This document shows positions 1 to 5,626 of a stretch of 6,054 nt of DNA, in pieces (position 1 is the first letter of the stretch; every line of letters starts with the position of its first letter). A program made the translations under genes and the position numbers. The notes under the pieces were generated by a model, which did not search any database, was not told the DNA's origin, and saw only the letters and a program-made list of their open reading frames with translations. This stretch comes from Planctomycetota bacterium (GTDB lineage Bacteria; Planctomycetota; PUPC01; JABMSA01): positions 1-6,054 of the forward strand of contig JABMSA010000620.1 of the NCBI GenBank assembly GCA_013202185.1, written 5' to 3'.

Positions 1-1
1 C

Positions 2-277
2 AGTTATAGGTTCTACTGCGCCGCACGGGACAACGTTGGCAACGCGGAGGAGAAACTCGCCGTGTCGGAAGCCTCGACAGCGGTGACGTGGCCGATCCCC
101 GCCGACACGAACATGGATTGCGTCGTCAATGTTCTCGACCTGCTCGAGGTCCGAAACCGACTGCAAAAAGACCCCGAAGTCGACGATAACTGGCAGGCCG
201 ACGTGAACGAGGACGGCGTGATAAACATCCTCGATCTGATCACGGTGCGGAACGAGCTGGGGGCGCATTGCGAGTGA
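2..277 (+). CDS. Secreted protein, C-terminal fragment with type I dockerin domain (5' end outside window)
   Basis: The reading frame is open from the first bases of the window and ends at TGA 275-277, so only the last 91 residues are present. The first part (YRFYCAARDNVGNAEE) resembles the last strands of an Ig/fibronectin-III-like beta-sandwich, as often precedes C-terminal dockerins in large exported proteins. Two EF-hand-like dockerin repeats follow. Repeat 1 begins at 104-106 (DTNMDCVVNVLD) and repeat 2 at 200-202 (DVNEDGVINILD). Both keep the calcium ligands at loop positions 1, 3, 5, 9 and 12 (D, N, D, N, D), and each is followed by a VRN-x-L helix. Dockerins bind cohesins on scaffold or cell-surface proteins, so the full protein is probably extracellular, possibly a carbohydrate-active enzyme, but the catalytic part is not visible. 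Cysteines at codons 119-121 and 269-271 are unusual for clostridial dockerins. The gene is unrelated in function to its neighbours as far as can be seen. Confidence 0.88.
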   Translation, partial: SYRFYCAARDNVGNAEEKLAVSEASTAVTWPIPADTNMDCVVNVLDLLEVRNRLQKDPEVDDNWQADVNEDGVINILDLITVRNELGAHCE

Positions 278-503
278 GTAGCGTGCGAAGGCCATGCCCG
301 TCGTAGCCCGAACAACGGCTGCCCATGCTTTGCGGAATCGTTTCGCCGACGCGTCTCCTACGCGCCGCAAACCCGTCGGGGGTGGGTCACGATGTACCTG
401 CGCCGGGGCTAATCACTGCTAAAAGGGCCTTGACATTCACACAGCACATTGTATAATGGTGTAAGATACGGCTTCGGACGCGGCCTTTGTACGGGGTGTT
501 GCT
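278..503 (+). other. Intergenic region between dockerin gene and sensor kinase gene
   Basis: There is no convincing gene in these 226 bases. The right part carries the promoter at 430-457 and the untranslated leader of the kinase operon. In the left part a short imperfect stem can be drawn at 332-346 (GCGGAA, loop TCG, TTTCGC, with one G-U pair), but it has no T-run after it, so it cannot be called an intrinsic terminator for the dockerin gene. No operator-like repeat longer than a few bases was seen. Confidence 0.6.
430..457 (+). promoter_or_regulatory. Consensus sigma-70 promoter for the kinase/activator operon
   Basis: A perfect -35 hexamer TTGACA (430-435) and a perfect -10 hexamer TATAAT (452-457) are separated by 16 bases, one less than the optimum of 17. 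Transcription would start around 463-465, giving an untranslated leader of about 40 bases before the GTG at 504. The -10 box lies in a small dyad, CATT-GTAT-AATG (447-458). This is the only promoter in the window that can be called with confidence, and it predicts housekeeping, non-sigma-54 expression of the regulators. Confidence 0.82.
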
Positions 504-2243
504 GTGTTGATGCCTCTCAAAACAAGACTTCTCATCAGTTTCCTGCTGGTTGTGCTTCTCACCGGATGCATAATTGCCGCTGTCGGCGTTCAAGTCTTGC
601 GGGGTGTGGTGTCGCGGCAGGCTCAGCGCAGAATGGGCCGGGACCTCGAATCCGCCCTTGAGTTTTACGACAGCCGCCTGCACGGTATGCGCACGGCCAT
701 TGCGTGCGCCGCCGTTCCCTCGGGGAACGTCCGCCGCGCACTGGCAGGCCGCGATCTGAAGACGCTTGGCAAGGCGCTCGCCGAACTCAGAGATGCATCC
801 GGGCTGGATGCGCTGGGCGTAACGGATGCGACGGGGCGCGTTGTGATGAGCACGGGCAGCCTCGACGAGGAGGGTGACGACCTGTCGCGTGATGCTCTCA
901 TAGCAAAGGTCCTGCAGGAGAAGCGCCCTCTCTCGGCCACTCAAGCGTGGAGTTCGGGCCGCCTCACAAAAGGGGGGCCGTCTGAGGCCCCGGCAACCGG
1001 CAGCGCTGTCTCCGGGAAAGGCGTGCTTCTGATGGTGTCGGCTGCTCCGGTGTTGACCGACACAAGGGAGTTCGCGGGGGTACTCTACGGCGGCAGGCTG
1101 CTAACGGATGTTCTTGCGCCGTTGCACGGAAACGTGGAAGTATCAACAGAGACCTCGAGTGCGGAGGACATCGCCGCGCCCGACGGGCGGCAAATGCCTG
1201 CATGCAAGCCGCTGCGCGACTCAGACGGCAGAATCGCCGCCGCCCTTTGCGTGGTAGCACCGGAAGACGGCTATGCGAGGACACAACGCAAGGCCGTGCT
1301 GCTGTTCTCAGGCGCCACGGCAGGCTGCATGGTCCTGGCGCTGGCTTTCTCTTTCGTTCTGTCGGGGGCGATCCTCCGTCCGCTGCGAGAACTGACGAAA
1401 GGCGTGAGTCAACTGAGCAGCGGAAACGTGGACTATCGCATCAAGATCGGCTCGCGCGGCCCGCTCAGCGAGCTGGCGGGGACATTCAACCGCATGGCCA
1501 ACTCGATCAAGAAGCACGACGAGCAGATAAAGAAGGACGCCGAGAAAATGATGGAGGCCAAGCGTTTGGCAACATTGGGCCAGTTGGCCGCAGGCGTGGC
1601 GCATGAGATCAACAACCCGCTTGGCGGCATAACCGTCTATGCGCACCTCCTGATGGAAGACCTTCCGCCGGACGACCCTCGCGTGGAGGAGGTCGGAAAG
1701 ATAATCCACCAAGCCGACCGCTGCAAGAGAATTGTGAAGGGCCTGCTGGACTACTCCCGGCAAACCGGCCCTCACAAAGAGCAGGCCGACATCAACTCGG
1801 TCGTGGTTGCGGCGGCGAACCTGGTCGCCCAACAGGAGATATTCCGGAACGTGACGCTGGCAAAGAAGCTTTCGTCCGGGCTTCCGGCAGTGAAGGTCGA
1901 TGTGTCGCAAATGGAAGAGGTGTTCACAAACATAATCCTCAACGCGGCCGAAATCATGGACGGAGAGGGAGAGGTCGAGGTAGAGACGTCCCTGTCGGCA
2001 GACGGTAATCGTGTGGTCGTGAGCATATCCGACACAGGCGCTGGGATTCCGCCGGAGAGCCTTGAGCGAATATTCGACCCGTTTTTCAGCAGCAAGCAGT
2101 CGGGTCATGGCACCGGCCTCGGTTTGGCGATCAGCCACGGCATAGTGGAAAACCATGACGGAACCATAACGGCCCGAAACAGCGCCGCTCGAGGAGCAAC
2201 CTTTGTTGTCGAGCTGCCTGTTGCCAGGGAAGAAGAAGCGTGA
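504..2243 (+). CDS. Membrane sensor histidine kinase (Cache-like sensor, HAMP, HisKA, HATPase_c), NtrB/ZraS/AtoS type
   Basis: This is the signal-sensing partner of the activator downstream: it autophosphorylates on histidine and passes the phosphate to the receiver aspartate. The 579 residues read in order as follows. A first membrane helix spans about 6-30. An extracytoplasmic region of about 230 residues (32-262) follows, with Cache-like strands such as LDALGVTDATGRVVMS and EFAGVLYGGRLL. A second helix spans about 264-288, then a HAMP linker with Pro293. A coiled stretch leads to the HisKA H-box AAGVAHEINNPLGG with phospho-accepting His367. The HATPase domain has N-box Asn480, G1 box DTGAGIPP (Asp510) and G2 box GHGTGLGLAI from residue 534. 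All catalytic motifs are intact. Start codons GTG 504, TTG 507 and ATG 510 lie in frame. GTG 504 is chosen because GGGGTG (493-498) is then well spaced; ATG 510 remains possible. The stop overlaps the next start by 4 bases. The ligand cannot be deduced. Confidence 0.93.
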   Translation: MLMPLKTRLLISFLLVVLLTGCIIAAVGVQVLRGVVSRQAQRRMGRDLESALEFYDSRLHGMRTAIACAAVPSGNVRRALAGRDLKTLGKALAELRDASGLDALGVTDATGRVVMSTGSLDEEGDDLSRDALIAKVLQEKRPLSATQAWSSGRLTKGGPSEAPATGSAVSGKGVLLMVSAAPVLTDTREFAGVLYGGRLLTDVLAPLHGNVEVSTETSSAEDIAAPDGRQMPACKPLRDSDGRIAAALCVVAPEDGYARTQRKAVLLFSGATAGCMVLALAFSFVLSGAILRPLRELTKGVSQLSSGNVDYRIKIGSRGPLSELAGTFNRMANSIKKHDEQIKKDAEKMMEAKRLATLGQLAAGVAHEINNPLGGITVYAHLLMEDLPPDDPRVEEVGKIIHQADRCKRIVKGLLDYSRQTGPHKEQADINSVVVAAANLVAQQEIFRNVTLAKKLSSGLPAVKVDVSQMEEVFTNIILNAAEIMDGEGEVEVETSLSADGNRVVVSISDTGAGIPPESLERIFDPFFSSKQSGHGTGLGLAISHGIVENHDGTITARNSAARGATFVVELPVAREEEA

Positions 2244-3631
2244 ACAGTGACTTCGACATCCTGGTGATTGATGACGATCCCGCCATCCGGGACAGTTGCC
2301 GGCAGGTTCTGCTGCGCGAAGGCTATCGTGTGCGATTATCCGAAGACGCCGAAACCGGCCTGGCATTCGTGCAGGAGAAGGCATACGACCTGATCCTGCT
2401 GGATCTGAAAATGCCCGGGATGGACGGCCTGAACGTGCTCGAGCGGATCAAGCTGATCGACCCCGAAGTGGCAGTAGTGATCATCACAGGGTTTCCGTCA
2501 ATCGACAACGCAGTGAAAACGATAAAGGGCGGCGCGAGTGATTTCGTTCCCAAGCCTTTTACGCCGGCGCTCTTTCGCACGGTTGTTGCACGGACCCTCG
2601 AGCAACATCGTTCGGCGACTCAGAGAACGGATGCGGTCGGAGAGGACGCGGCCGTGACAGGAGGGGCCGTCGGCGCGGAGACCCTGATCGGCAAGTCTGC
2701 CGTGATGCGGCGTCTGAGGCAAGTGATCAATAGGGTCGCTCCTTCCGGAAGCTCAGTGCTGATCACGGGGGAAAGCGGCACCGGAAAGGAACTGGTGGCG
2801 CGCGCACTGCACCATCACAGTCGGCGAAGCAAGGAGGCCTTTGTCGTTGTCGACTGCGGATGCCTGGTCGAAACGCTTGCAGAAACAGAACTGTTCGGCC
2901 ACGCGAAGGGCGCGTTCACCGGGGCCAATTACGCGCGGGCGGGCAGGTTCGAGCTGGCAAACGGCGGCACGGTCTTCCTCGACGAGGTCAGCAACATCAG
3001 CCCCATTGTGCAACACAAGCTCCTGCGGGTGCTGCAGGAACTCGAAATCAGGCCTCTGGGGTCCAATCGTGTGATACATACCGACGTCCGCGTGATCGCA
3101 GCGACCAACGCGGACCTCGGCACAAGACTCAAGAGCGGAGCCTTCCGACAGGACCTCTATTACCGGCTGAACGTCATCCCGATCCGGCTGCCTCCTCTTC
3201 GCTACCGGAAGGAAGACATACCGCTGTTGGCGGAGCATTTCTTCGTTGTGTTCAACGCGAAACGCCGTAATGGCGCCCTCAAGAGCATTTCCGACAGTGC
3301 GTTGGCTTTTCTCGAGGACTACGAATGGCCGGGCAACGTGCGGGAGTTGGAGAACGTGATAGAGCGGACGGTTGTGCTGACGGAGAATGAAGTGCTGGCG
3401 CAGGCCGATGTCATCGCTCACGGGGTTCTGTCGCCCTCAGAGGCCGCTGCCGCCGGCACCCAGCCCCTGCTGCTGAGCGAGGCGGAGAAAGAGCACATCC
3501 GCAAGGTGCTGGATCGCTACAACTTCAACATCCTTCGCTCGGCACGTGCCTTGGGCATCGACCGAAAGACACTCCGCCACAAGGCGCGCAAATATGACTT
3601 GCTGAGCGGCCAGGCTCGCGCAACGGATTGA
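2240..3631 (+). CDS. Sigma-54-dependent NtrC-family response regulator (REC, AAA+, Fis-type HTH)
   Basis: This is a phosphorylation-activated enhancer-binding protein that uses ATP hydrolysis to open promoters held by sigma-54 RNA polymerase. The 463 residues carry the full family layout. The receiver domain (about 5-120) has acidic pocket Asp11-13, phospho-acceptor Asp55, Thr83 and Lys105. The AAA+ domain (about 148-385) has Walker A GESGTGKE at 177-184, the sigma-54-contacting loop GAFTGA at 224-229, Walker B GGTVFLDE at 242-249 and WPGNVREL from 363. A Fis-type helix-turn-helix (about 412-455) contains ARALGIDRKTLRHKARKY. The intact GAFTGA loop indicates true sigma-54 activation rather than a degenerate TyrR-like role. 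It starts with GTG 2240-2242 inside the kinase stop (GTGA overlap), preceded by AGGGAAGAAG, so translation is probably coupled to the kinase. The target operon is unknown; the convergent hydrogenase operon is a candidate by proximity only. Confidence 0.95.
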   Translation: MNSDFDILVIDDDPAIRDSCRQVLLREGYRVRLSEDAETGLAFVQEKAYDLILLDLKMPGMDGLNVLERIKLIDPEVAVVIITGFPSIDNAVKTIKGGASDFVPKPFTPALFRTVVARTLEQHRSATQRTDAVGEDAAVTGGAVGAETLIGKSAVMRRLRQVINRVAPSGSSVLITGESGTGKELVARALHHHSRRSKEAFVVVDCGCLVETLAETELFGHAKGAFTGANYARAGRFELANGGTVFLDEVSNISPIVQHKLLRVLQELEIRPLGSNRVIHTDVRVIAATNADLGTRLKSGAFRQDLYYRLNVIPIRLPPLRYRKEDIPLLAEHFFVVFNAKRRNGALKSISDSALAFLEDYEWPGNVRELENVIERTVVLTENEVLAQADVIAHGVLSPSEAAAAGTQPLLLSEAEKEHIRKVLDRYNFNILRSARALGIDRKTLRHKARKYDLLSGQARATD

Positions 3632-3671
3632 AGTTGGTCATTCCTCCGCCGCTTTCCGGGCTCGAGGCGGT

Positions 3672-4088
3672 TTATCCGTCGTACCTCCGGCCCGGGCCTC
3701 TCTCGAGGAGGCGGTTCACGGTTGCGGTCAGCTCTTTGGGCTTCACAGGCTTGTTGATGAACTCGTCGGCGACCACATATTCGCTGTCCTTGTCGGCGCC
3801 CACGTCGAAGCCTGTCTTCTCACGGATTGCAGACATCATGAGTATGGGGATGTCTTTGGTGTCGGGGTTTGCGCGCACTTCATAGCCCACGTGAAGACCC
3901 GACACGAGATTCTCCATCATGATGTCCAGGAGTATGAGGTCCGGTTTCTTTTCCTGAAGGGTGAGCAGGCACTCCTTGCCGCTGGACGCAGTGACGACTT
4001 CGAATCCGCCCGCCTCGAGCATGATGCTCACACTGTCGACGAAGACCTTGTCGTCATCAACGATCAGGATTGTCTTCTTGTTGTTCAC
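3672..4088 (-). CDS. Stand-alone receiver-domain response regulator at end of hydrogenase/Mrp operon
   Basis: This is a CheY-like protein of 138 residues with no output domain. The acidic pocket is Asp11-13 (LIVDDD), the phospho-acceptor is Asp55 (LILLDIMM), the switch residue is Ser86 and the conserved lysine is Lys113 (FINKPVKP). Between beta-4 and the lysine it carries an extended loop (KTGFDVGADKDSEYVVADEF). From memory, receivers with this TGFD-type loop recur beside hydrogenase and electron-transfer operons; this is a recollection, not a search. The start is GTG 4088-4086 with a strong AAGGAGAA ribosome site, and the gene overlaps the end of the protease gene by 32 bases, so it belongs to the same transcript. 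No kinase is encoded on this strand in the window; the partner could be the kinase at 504-2243, an upstream kinase or a distant one. It may act by protein-protein contact. It converges on the sigma-54 activator gene across 40 bases. Confidence 0.92.
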   Translation of the reverse strand: MNNKKTILIVDDDKVFVDSVSIMLEAGGFEVVTASSGKECLLTLQEKKPDLILLDIMMENLVSGLHVGYEVRANPDTKDIPILMMSAIREKTGFDVGADKDSEYVVADEFINKPVKPKELTATVNRLLERGPGRRYDG

Positions 4089-4584
4089 AAGGTTCTCCTT
4101 CTTGCGTGGGGCCTGAGAGGTTGAGGTCGGTTGCCAGCTTGTGGGCGCTCTGCTTCAGCTCCTGGCTCAGTTTCCGGCCAAGCCGGGTCGAGGCCGGTTG
4201 GAATGCCAGCACGGCAACGTTCGTATGTGTCTCTTTCGCCAGGTAGTCGGCGAGCAGTTTCAATGAGATGTCGTGCGTCGAGATGCCTTTGCCTCGGATG
4301 GCTGCGACGTCGAGGAGGCTCACGTCTCCGGGCTCGCCGCCAAAGTCGACGGCATCGGCCAGCAGCACGGTATCCGGGTTCTCCCTGATGGCCTTGCCTA
4401 TGTATTTCTCGGGCGCCTCGCCGCAGTCAAAGGCTTCGAGGTTGTTGCGCCGGGCGCACAGTGAGGCAAAGTACGGCCCCACTCCGTCATCTTCGCGCAA
4501 TCTGTTTCCGATTCCAAGTATGAAAGTCTTGCCTGCCAGGATTTTGCGAAGCCGTTGAGTAACAGATTTGCGCCCCGCCGTCAT
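4057..4584 (-). CDS. hycI: NiFe-hydrogenase maturation endopeptidase, HycI-like (peptidase family A31)
   Basis: HycI-type proteases remove a C-terminal peptide from the hydrogenase large subunit after nickel insertion, completing the NiFe site in the cytoplasm. The 175 residues match the E. coli HycI pattern: GIGNRLREDDGVGP near the N-terminus, CGEAPEKYIGKAIRENP, LLADAVDFGGEPGDV and STHDISLKLLADYL. Asp33, Asp77 and His104 correspond to the nickel-binding Asp16, Asp62 and His90 of HycI. The C-terminal 20 or so residues are polar and look like a non-conserved tail. A longer in-frame reading from 4815 is rejected because its extra residues are arginine-rich shadow sequence of the ferredoxin gene. 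The true ATG (4584-4582) overlaps the ferredoxin stop as ATGA and has AGAGGAG (4590-4596) 5 bases upstream. Its presence implies a nearby genuine NiFe large subunit, which is not in the window. Confidence 0.92.
   Translation of the reverse strand: MTAGRKSVTQRLRKILAGKTFILGIGNRLREDDGVGPYFASLCARRNNLEAFDCGEAPEKYIGKAIRENPDTVLLADAVDFGGEPGDVSLLDVAAIRGKGISTHDISLKLLADYLAKETHTNVAVLAFQPASTRLGRKLSQELKQSAHKLATDLNLSGPTQEGEPCEQQEDNPDR
4093..4100 (-). promoter_or_regulatory. Ribosome binding site fixing the GTG start of the receiver gene
   Basis: Read on the minus strand the site is AAGGAGAA, with AGGAG 6 bases before GTG 4088. It lies inside the last codons of the protease gene. It supports the non-ATG start over any internal methionine and shows that the receiver can be translated from the shared transcript despite the 32-base overlap. 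Confidence 0.7.
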
Positions 4585-5189
4585 TTCCACTCCTCTTTCA
4601 GGAATACATTGCGGCGACATGTTGGGCACAGTACTCTCACGAGGTCCGAGCGCAGGCCGGGCACGTTCGAGTCGCGTGGCGACGGGCACGGTGCAACGGC
4701 TGCTTCGATGCCGGCCAGCATCAACGTTGGGTTGGAGTAGGCCTGGGCGCCGAGGCGCCCGGCGATCCACCTCAGGTGCTCGCGCGCCCCGATAACGGCC
4801 CCGCAGTACTCGCACAACACAAGCTCCTTCTCTACGGTCTCCGTTGTCTCACTGCGGTCGAGGGTTGCCAGTTCGTACTCGTTGGTCTGACTGATCCCGT
4901 CAGAGGTGGTGCAGTTGGCATGGCACTGGCCGCAGAATATGCAGATGTCGTAGCGCAGGATGAGCTTGCGCGTCTTCGTGGCGGGATCGTCGATTATCTC
5001 GATGGCTCGTGCCGGACAGATCCGCGCGCAGGCCCCGCACCCGACGCACTCCTTTTCGTCGTATGCCGGCTTGCCGCGATAGGTCTTTGGTGCTTCGTAT
5101 GGCACCTTCGGGAAGCTCGAGGTATACGGCCCTCGAACAAACACCACCTTCAACGCTTCTGCCAGCTCTCTCAACTTGGGTTTACGCAT
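4581..5189 (-). CDS. hycF: HycF/HyfH-like 4Fe-4S polyferredoxin subunit of group 4 NiFe hydrogenase
   Basis: This is the electron-transfer subunit, the NuoI counterpart, that relays electrons between ferredoxin or other donors and the hydrogenase small subunit on the cytoplasmic face of the membrane. The 202 residues align by eye with E. coli HycF: an amphipathic start, YRGKP before the first cluster, CIFCGQC in the second cluster, then an EYELA stretch and a C-terminal paired-cysteine module. Cluster 1 ligands are Cys48, 51, 54 and 58, followed by Pro59. Cluster 2 ligands are Cys83, 86, 89 and 93, where Thr94 replaces the usual proline. Cys126/Cys129 and Cys188/Cys191 form a probable zinc-ribbon-like site with about 58 residues between the pairs. 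The start ATG (5189-5187) has a modest GAAGAG site 8 bases upstream. It follows mrpG after 63 bases containing two hairpins and overlaps the protease gene by 4 bases. Assignment to a HycF-like protein is secure; the exact hydrogenase subgroup is not. Confidence 0.9.
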   Translation of the reverse strand: MRKPKLRELAEALKVVFVRGPYTSSFPKVPYEAPKTYRGKPAYDEKECVGCGACARICPARAIEIIDDPATKTRKLILRYDICIFCGQCHANCTTSDGISQTNEYELATLDRSETTETVEKELVLCEYCGAVIGAREHLRWIAGRLGAQAYSNPTLMLAGIEAAVAPCPSPRDSNVPGLRSDLVRVLCPTCRRNVFLKEEWK

Positions 5190-5213
5190 GGTCTGTTCTC
5201 TTCTGGAGGGCCC

Positions 5214-5229
5214 CGCCGCTGCCGCGGCG
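5214..5229 (-). other. GC-rich hairpin 1 between mrpG and hycF-like gene
   Basis: There is a perfect 6-bp stem (CGCCGC / GCGGCG) closing a 4-base loop, in the gap just upstream of the ferredoxin gene. On the minus strand it is followed by GGGGCCCTCC and not by a T-run, so it is not a standard intrinsic terminator. It may act as an mRNA stability or processing element in the polycistronic transcript. In GC-rich DNA such stems also arise by chance, so function is unproven. Confidence 0.4.
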
Positions 5230-5232
5230 TGA

Positions 5233-5248
5233 CCGGCGAGTCGGCCGG
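5233..5248 (-). other. GC-rich hairpin 2 between mrpG and hycF-like gene
   Basis: A 5-bp stem (CCGGC / GCCGG) with a 6-base loop lies just after the mrpG stop on the minus strand, 3 bases from hairpin 1. Together the two stems fill most of the 63-base gap. No T-run follows. The stem may protect the 3' end of an mrpEFG segment, or it may be chance in GC-rich sequence. Confidence 0.3.
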
Positions 5249-5252
5249 GCCA

Positions 5253-5576
5253 TCAGCGATCGACCTCTTTGTATCTGTCTACCACGGTCTCTTCACACAA
5301 CTCGACGCCCGTGCGGTGGGCCGCTCGCGCAAGAGCATGAGCCCCGACTGGCGACGTCAGCATCACGAACGCGGCACAAATGATCGCCTTGGCCGCTGTT
5401 GAGGGGCTGCCCGAGACGAGAGCCGCGCCCAGGAGTATTGCGATGGTGCCCAGCGTCACACACTTGGTGGCGGCCTGGAGGCGGTTGTATACGTCGGGCA
5501 GGCGTACGAGGCCAATGCAGCCCAGCAGGTCGAACGCGCCGCCGAGTACGATCAGAATCCACCCAACTGTTTCCAT
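5253..5576 (-). CDS. mrpG: Mrp-type Na+/H+ antiporter subunit G (MnhG/MrpG, MbhC-like)
   Basis: This small integral membrane subunit belongs to the Mrp antiporter module, here probably part of a group 4 hydrogenase complex. The 107 residues have three predicted membrane helices (about 4-24, 38-58 and 60-84) and the family signature GLVRLPDVYNRLQAATKCVTLG at about 22-43. In Bacillus and Staphylococcus MrpG the position before AATK/AASK is usually histidine; here it is Gln34. The remainder is a short polar C-terminal tail (GVELCEETVVDRYKEVDR). The length is normal for the family (about 95-125). The start ATG (5576-5574) is preceded by AGAGGTGA (5580-5587). It lies 50 bases after mrpF, a gap that contains a strong hairpin. 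It contributes to ion transport with MrpE/F and the B/C/D-type subunits expected outside the window. Confidence 0.92.
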   Translation of the reverse strand: METVGWILIVLGGAFDLLGCIGLVRLPDVYNRLQAATKCVTLGTIAILLGAALVSGSPSTAAKAIICAAFVMLTSPVGAHALARAAHRTGVELCEETVVDRYKEVDR

Positions 5577-5594
5577 TGTTCACCTCTGAGCAGT

Positions 5595-5611
5595 GCCGGC
5601 GGCGCGCCGGC
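5595..5611 (-). other. GC-rich hairpin between mrpF and mrpG
   Basis: There is a perfect 7-bp stem (GCCGGCG / CGCCGGC) with a 3-base loop, located in the 50-base gap upstream of the mrpG ribosome site. It is entirely G and C and has no following T-run. It ends 7 bases before the Shine-Dalgarno sequence, so it could influence mRNA decay or translation start of mrpG. Function is inferred from position only. Confidence 0.45.
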
Positions 5612-5626
5612 CGCTTGTGTCGTTCT

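Noticed and set aside
305..346. Short stems after the dockerin gene (GTAGCC/GGCTGC and GCGGAA/TTTCGC)
   Set aside because: Both stems have at most 6 pairs including a G-U pair and no T-run follows, so they cannot be told from chance in this base composition.
539..572. LLTGC in the kinase N-terminus as a lipoprotein lipobox
   Set aside because: The hydrophobic stretch continues past the cysteine and the protein has a second membrane helix and HAMP domain, which fits an uncleaved membrane anchor of a kinase.
387..944. 185-codon open frame on the minus strand over the promoter and kinase N-terminus
   Set aside because: It has no recognisable domain, conflicts with the consensus promoter and the kinase gene, and its composition is typical of a shadow frame.
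1308..2384. 358-codon open frame on the minus strand across the kinase gene
   Set aside because: The translation is rich in Arg, His and Cys with no recognisable domain, and the opposite strand carries a complete kinase with every catalytic motif; it is a GC-driven shadow.
2753..3421. 222-codon open frame on the minus strand across the AAA+ domain
   Set aside because: It is antisense to a fully conserved sigma-54 activator and has no domain signature.
3643..3670. Possible bidirectional terminator between the convergent genes (CCGCC 3646-3650 with GGCGG 3666-3670, then TTTAT)
   Set aside because: It has only 5 base pairs, a 15-base loop and a poor T-run, and it extends almost to the receiver stop; too weak to annotate.
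4585..4815. Long N-terminal extension of the maturation protease frame up to 4815
   Set aside because: The extra residues are arginine/proline-rich with no family match and fall wholly inside the ferredoxin gene, while ATG 4584 has a good ribosome site, an ATGA overlap and the expected protein length.
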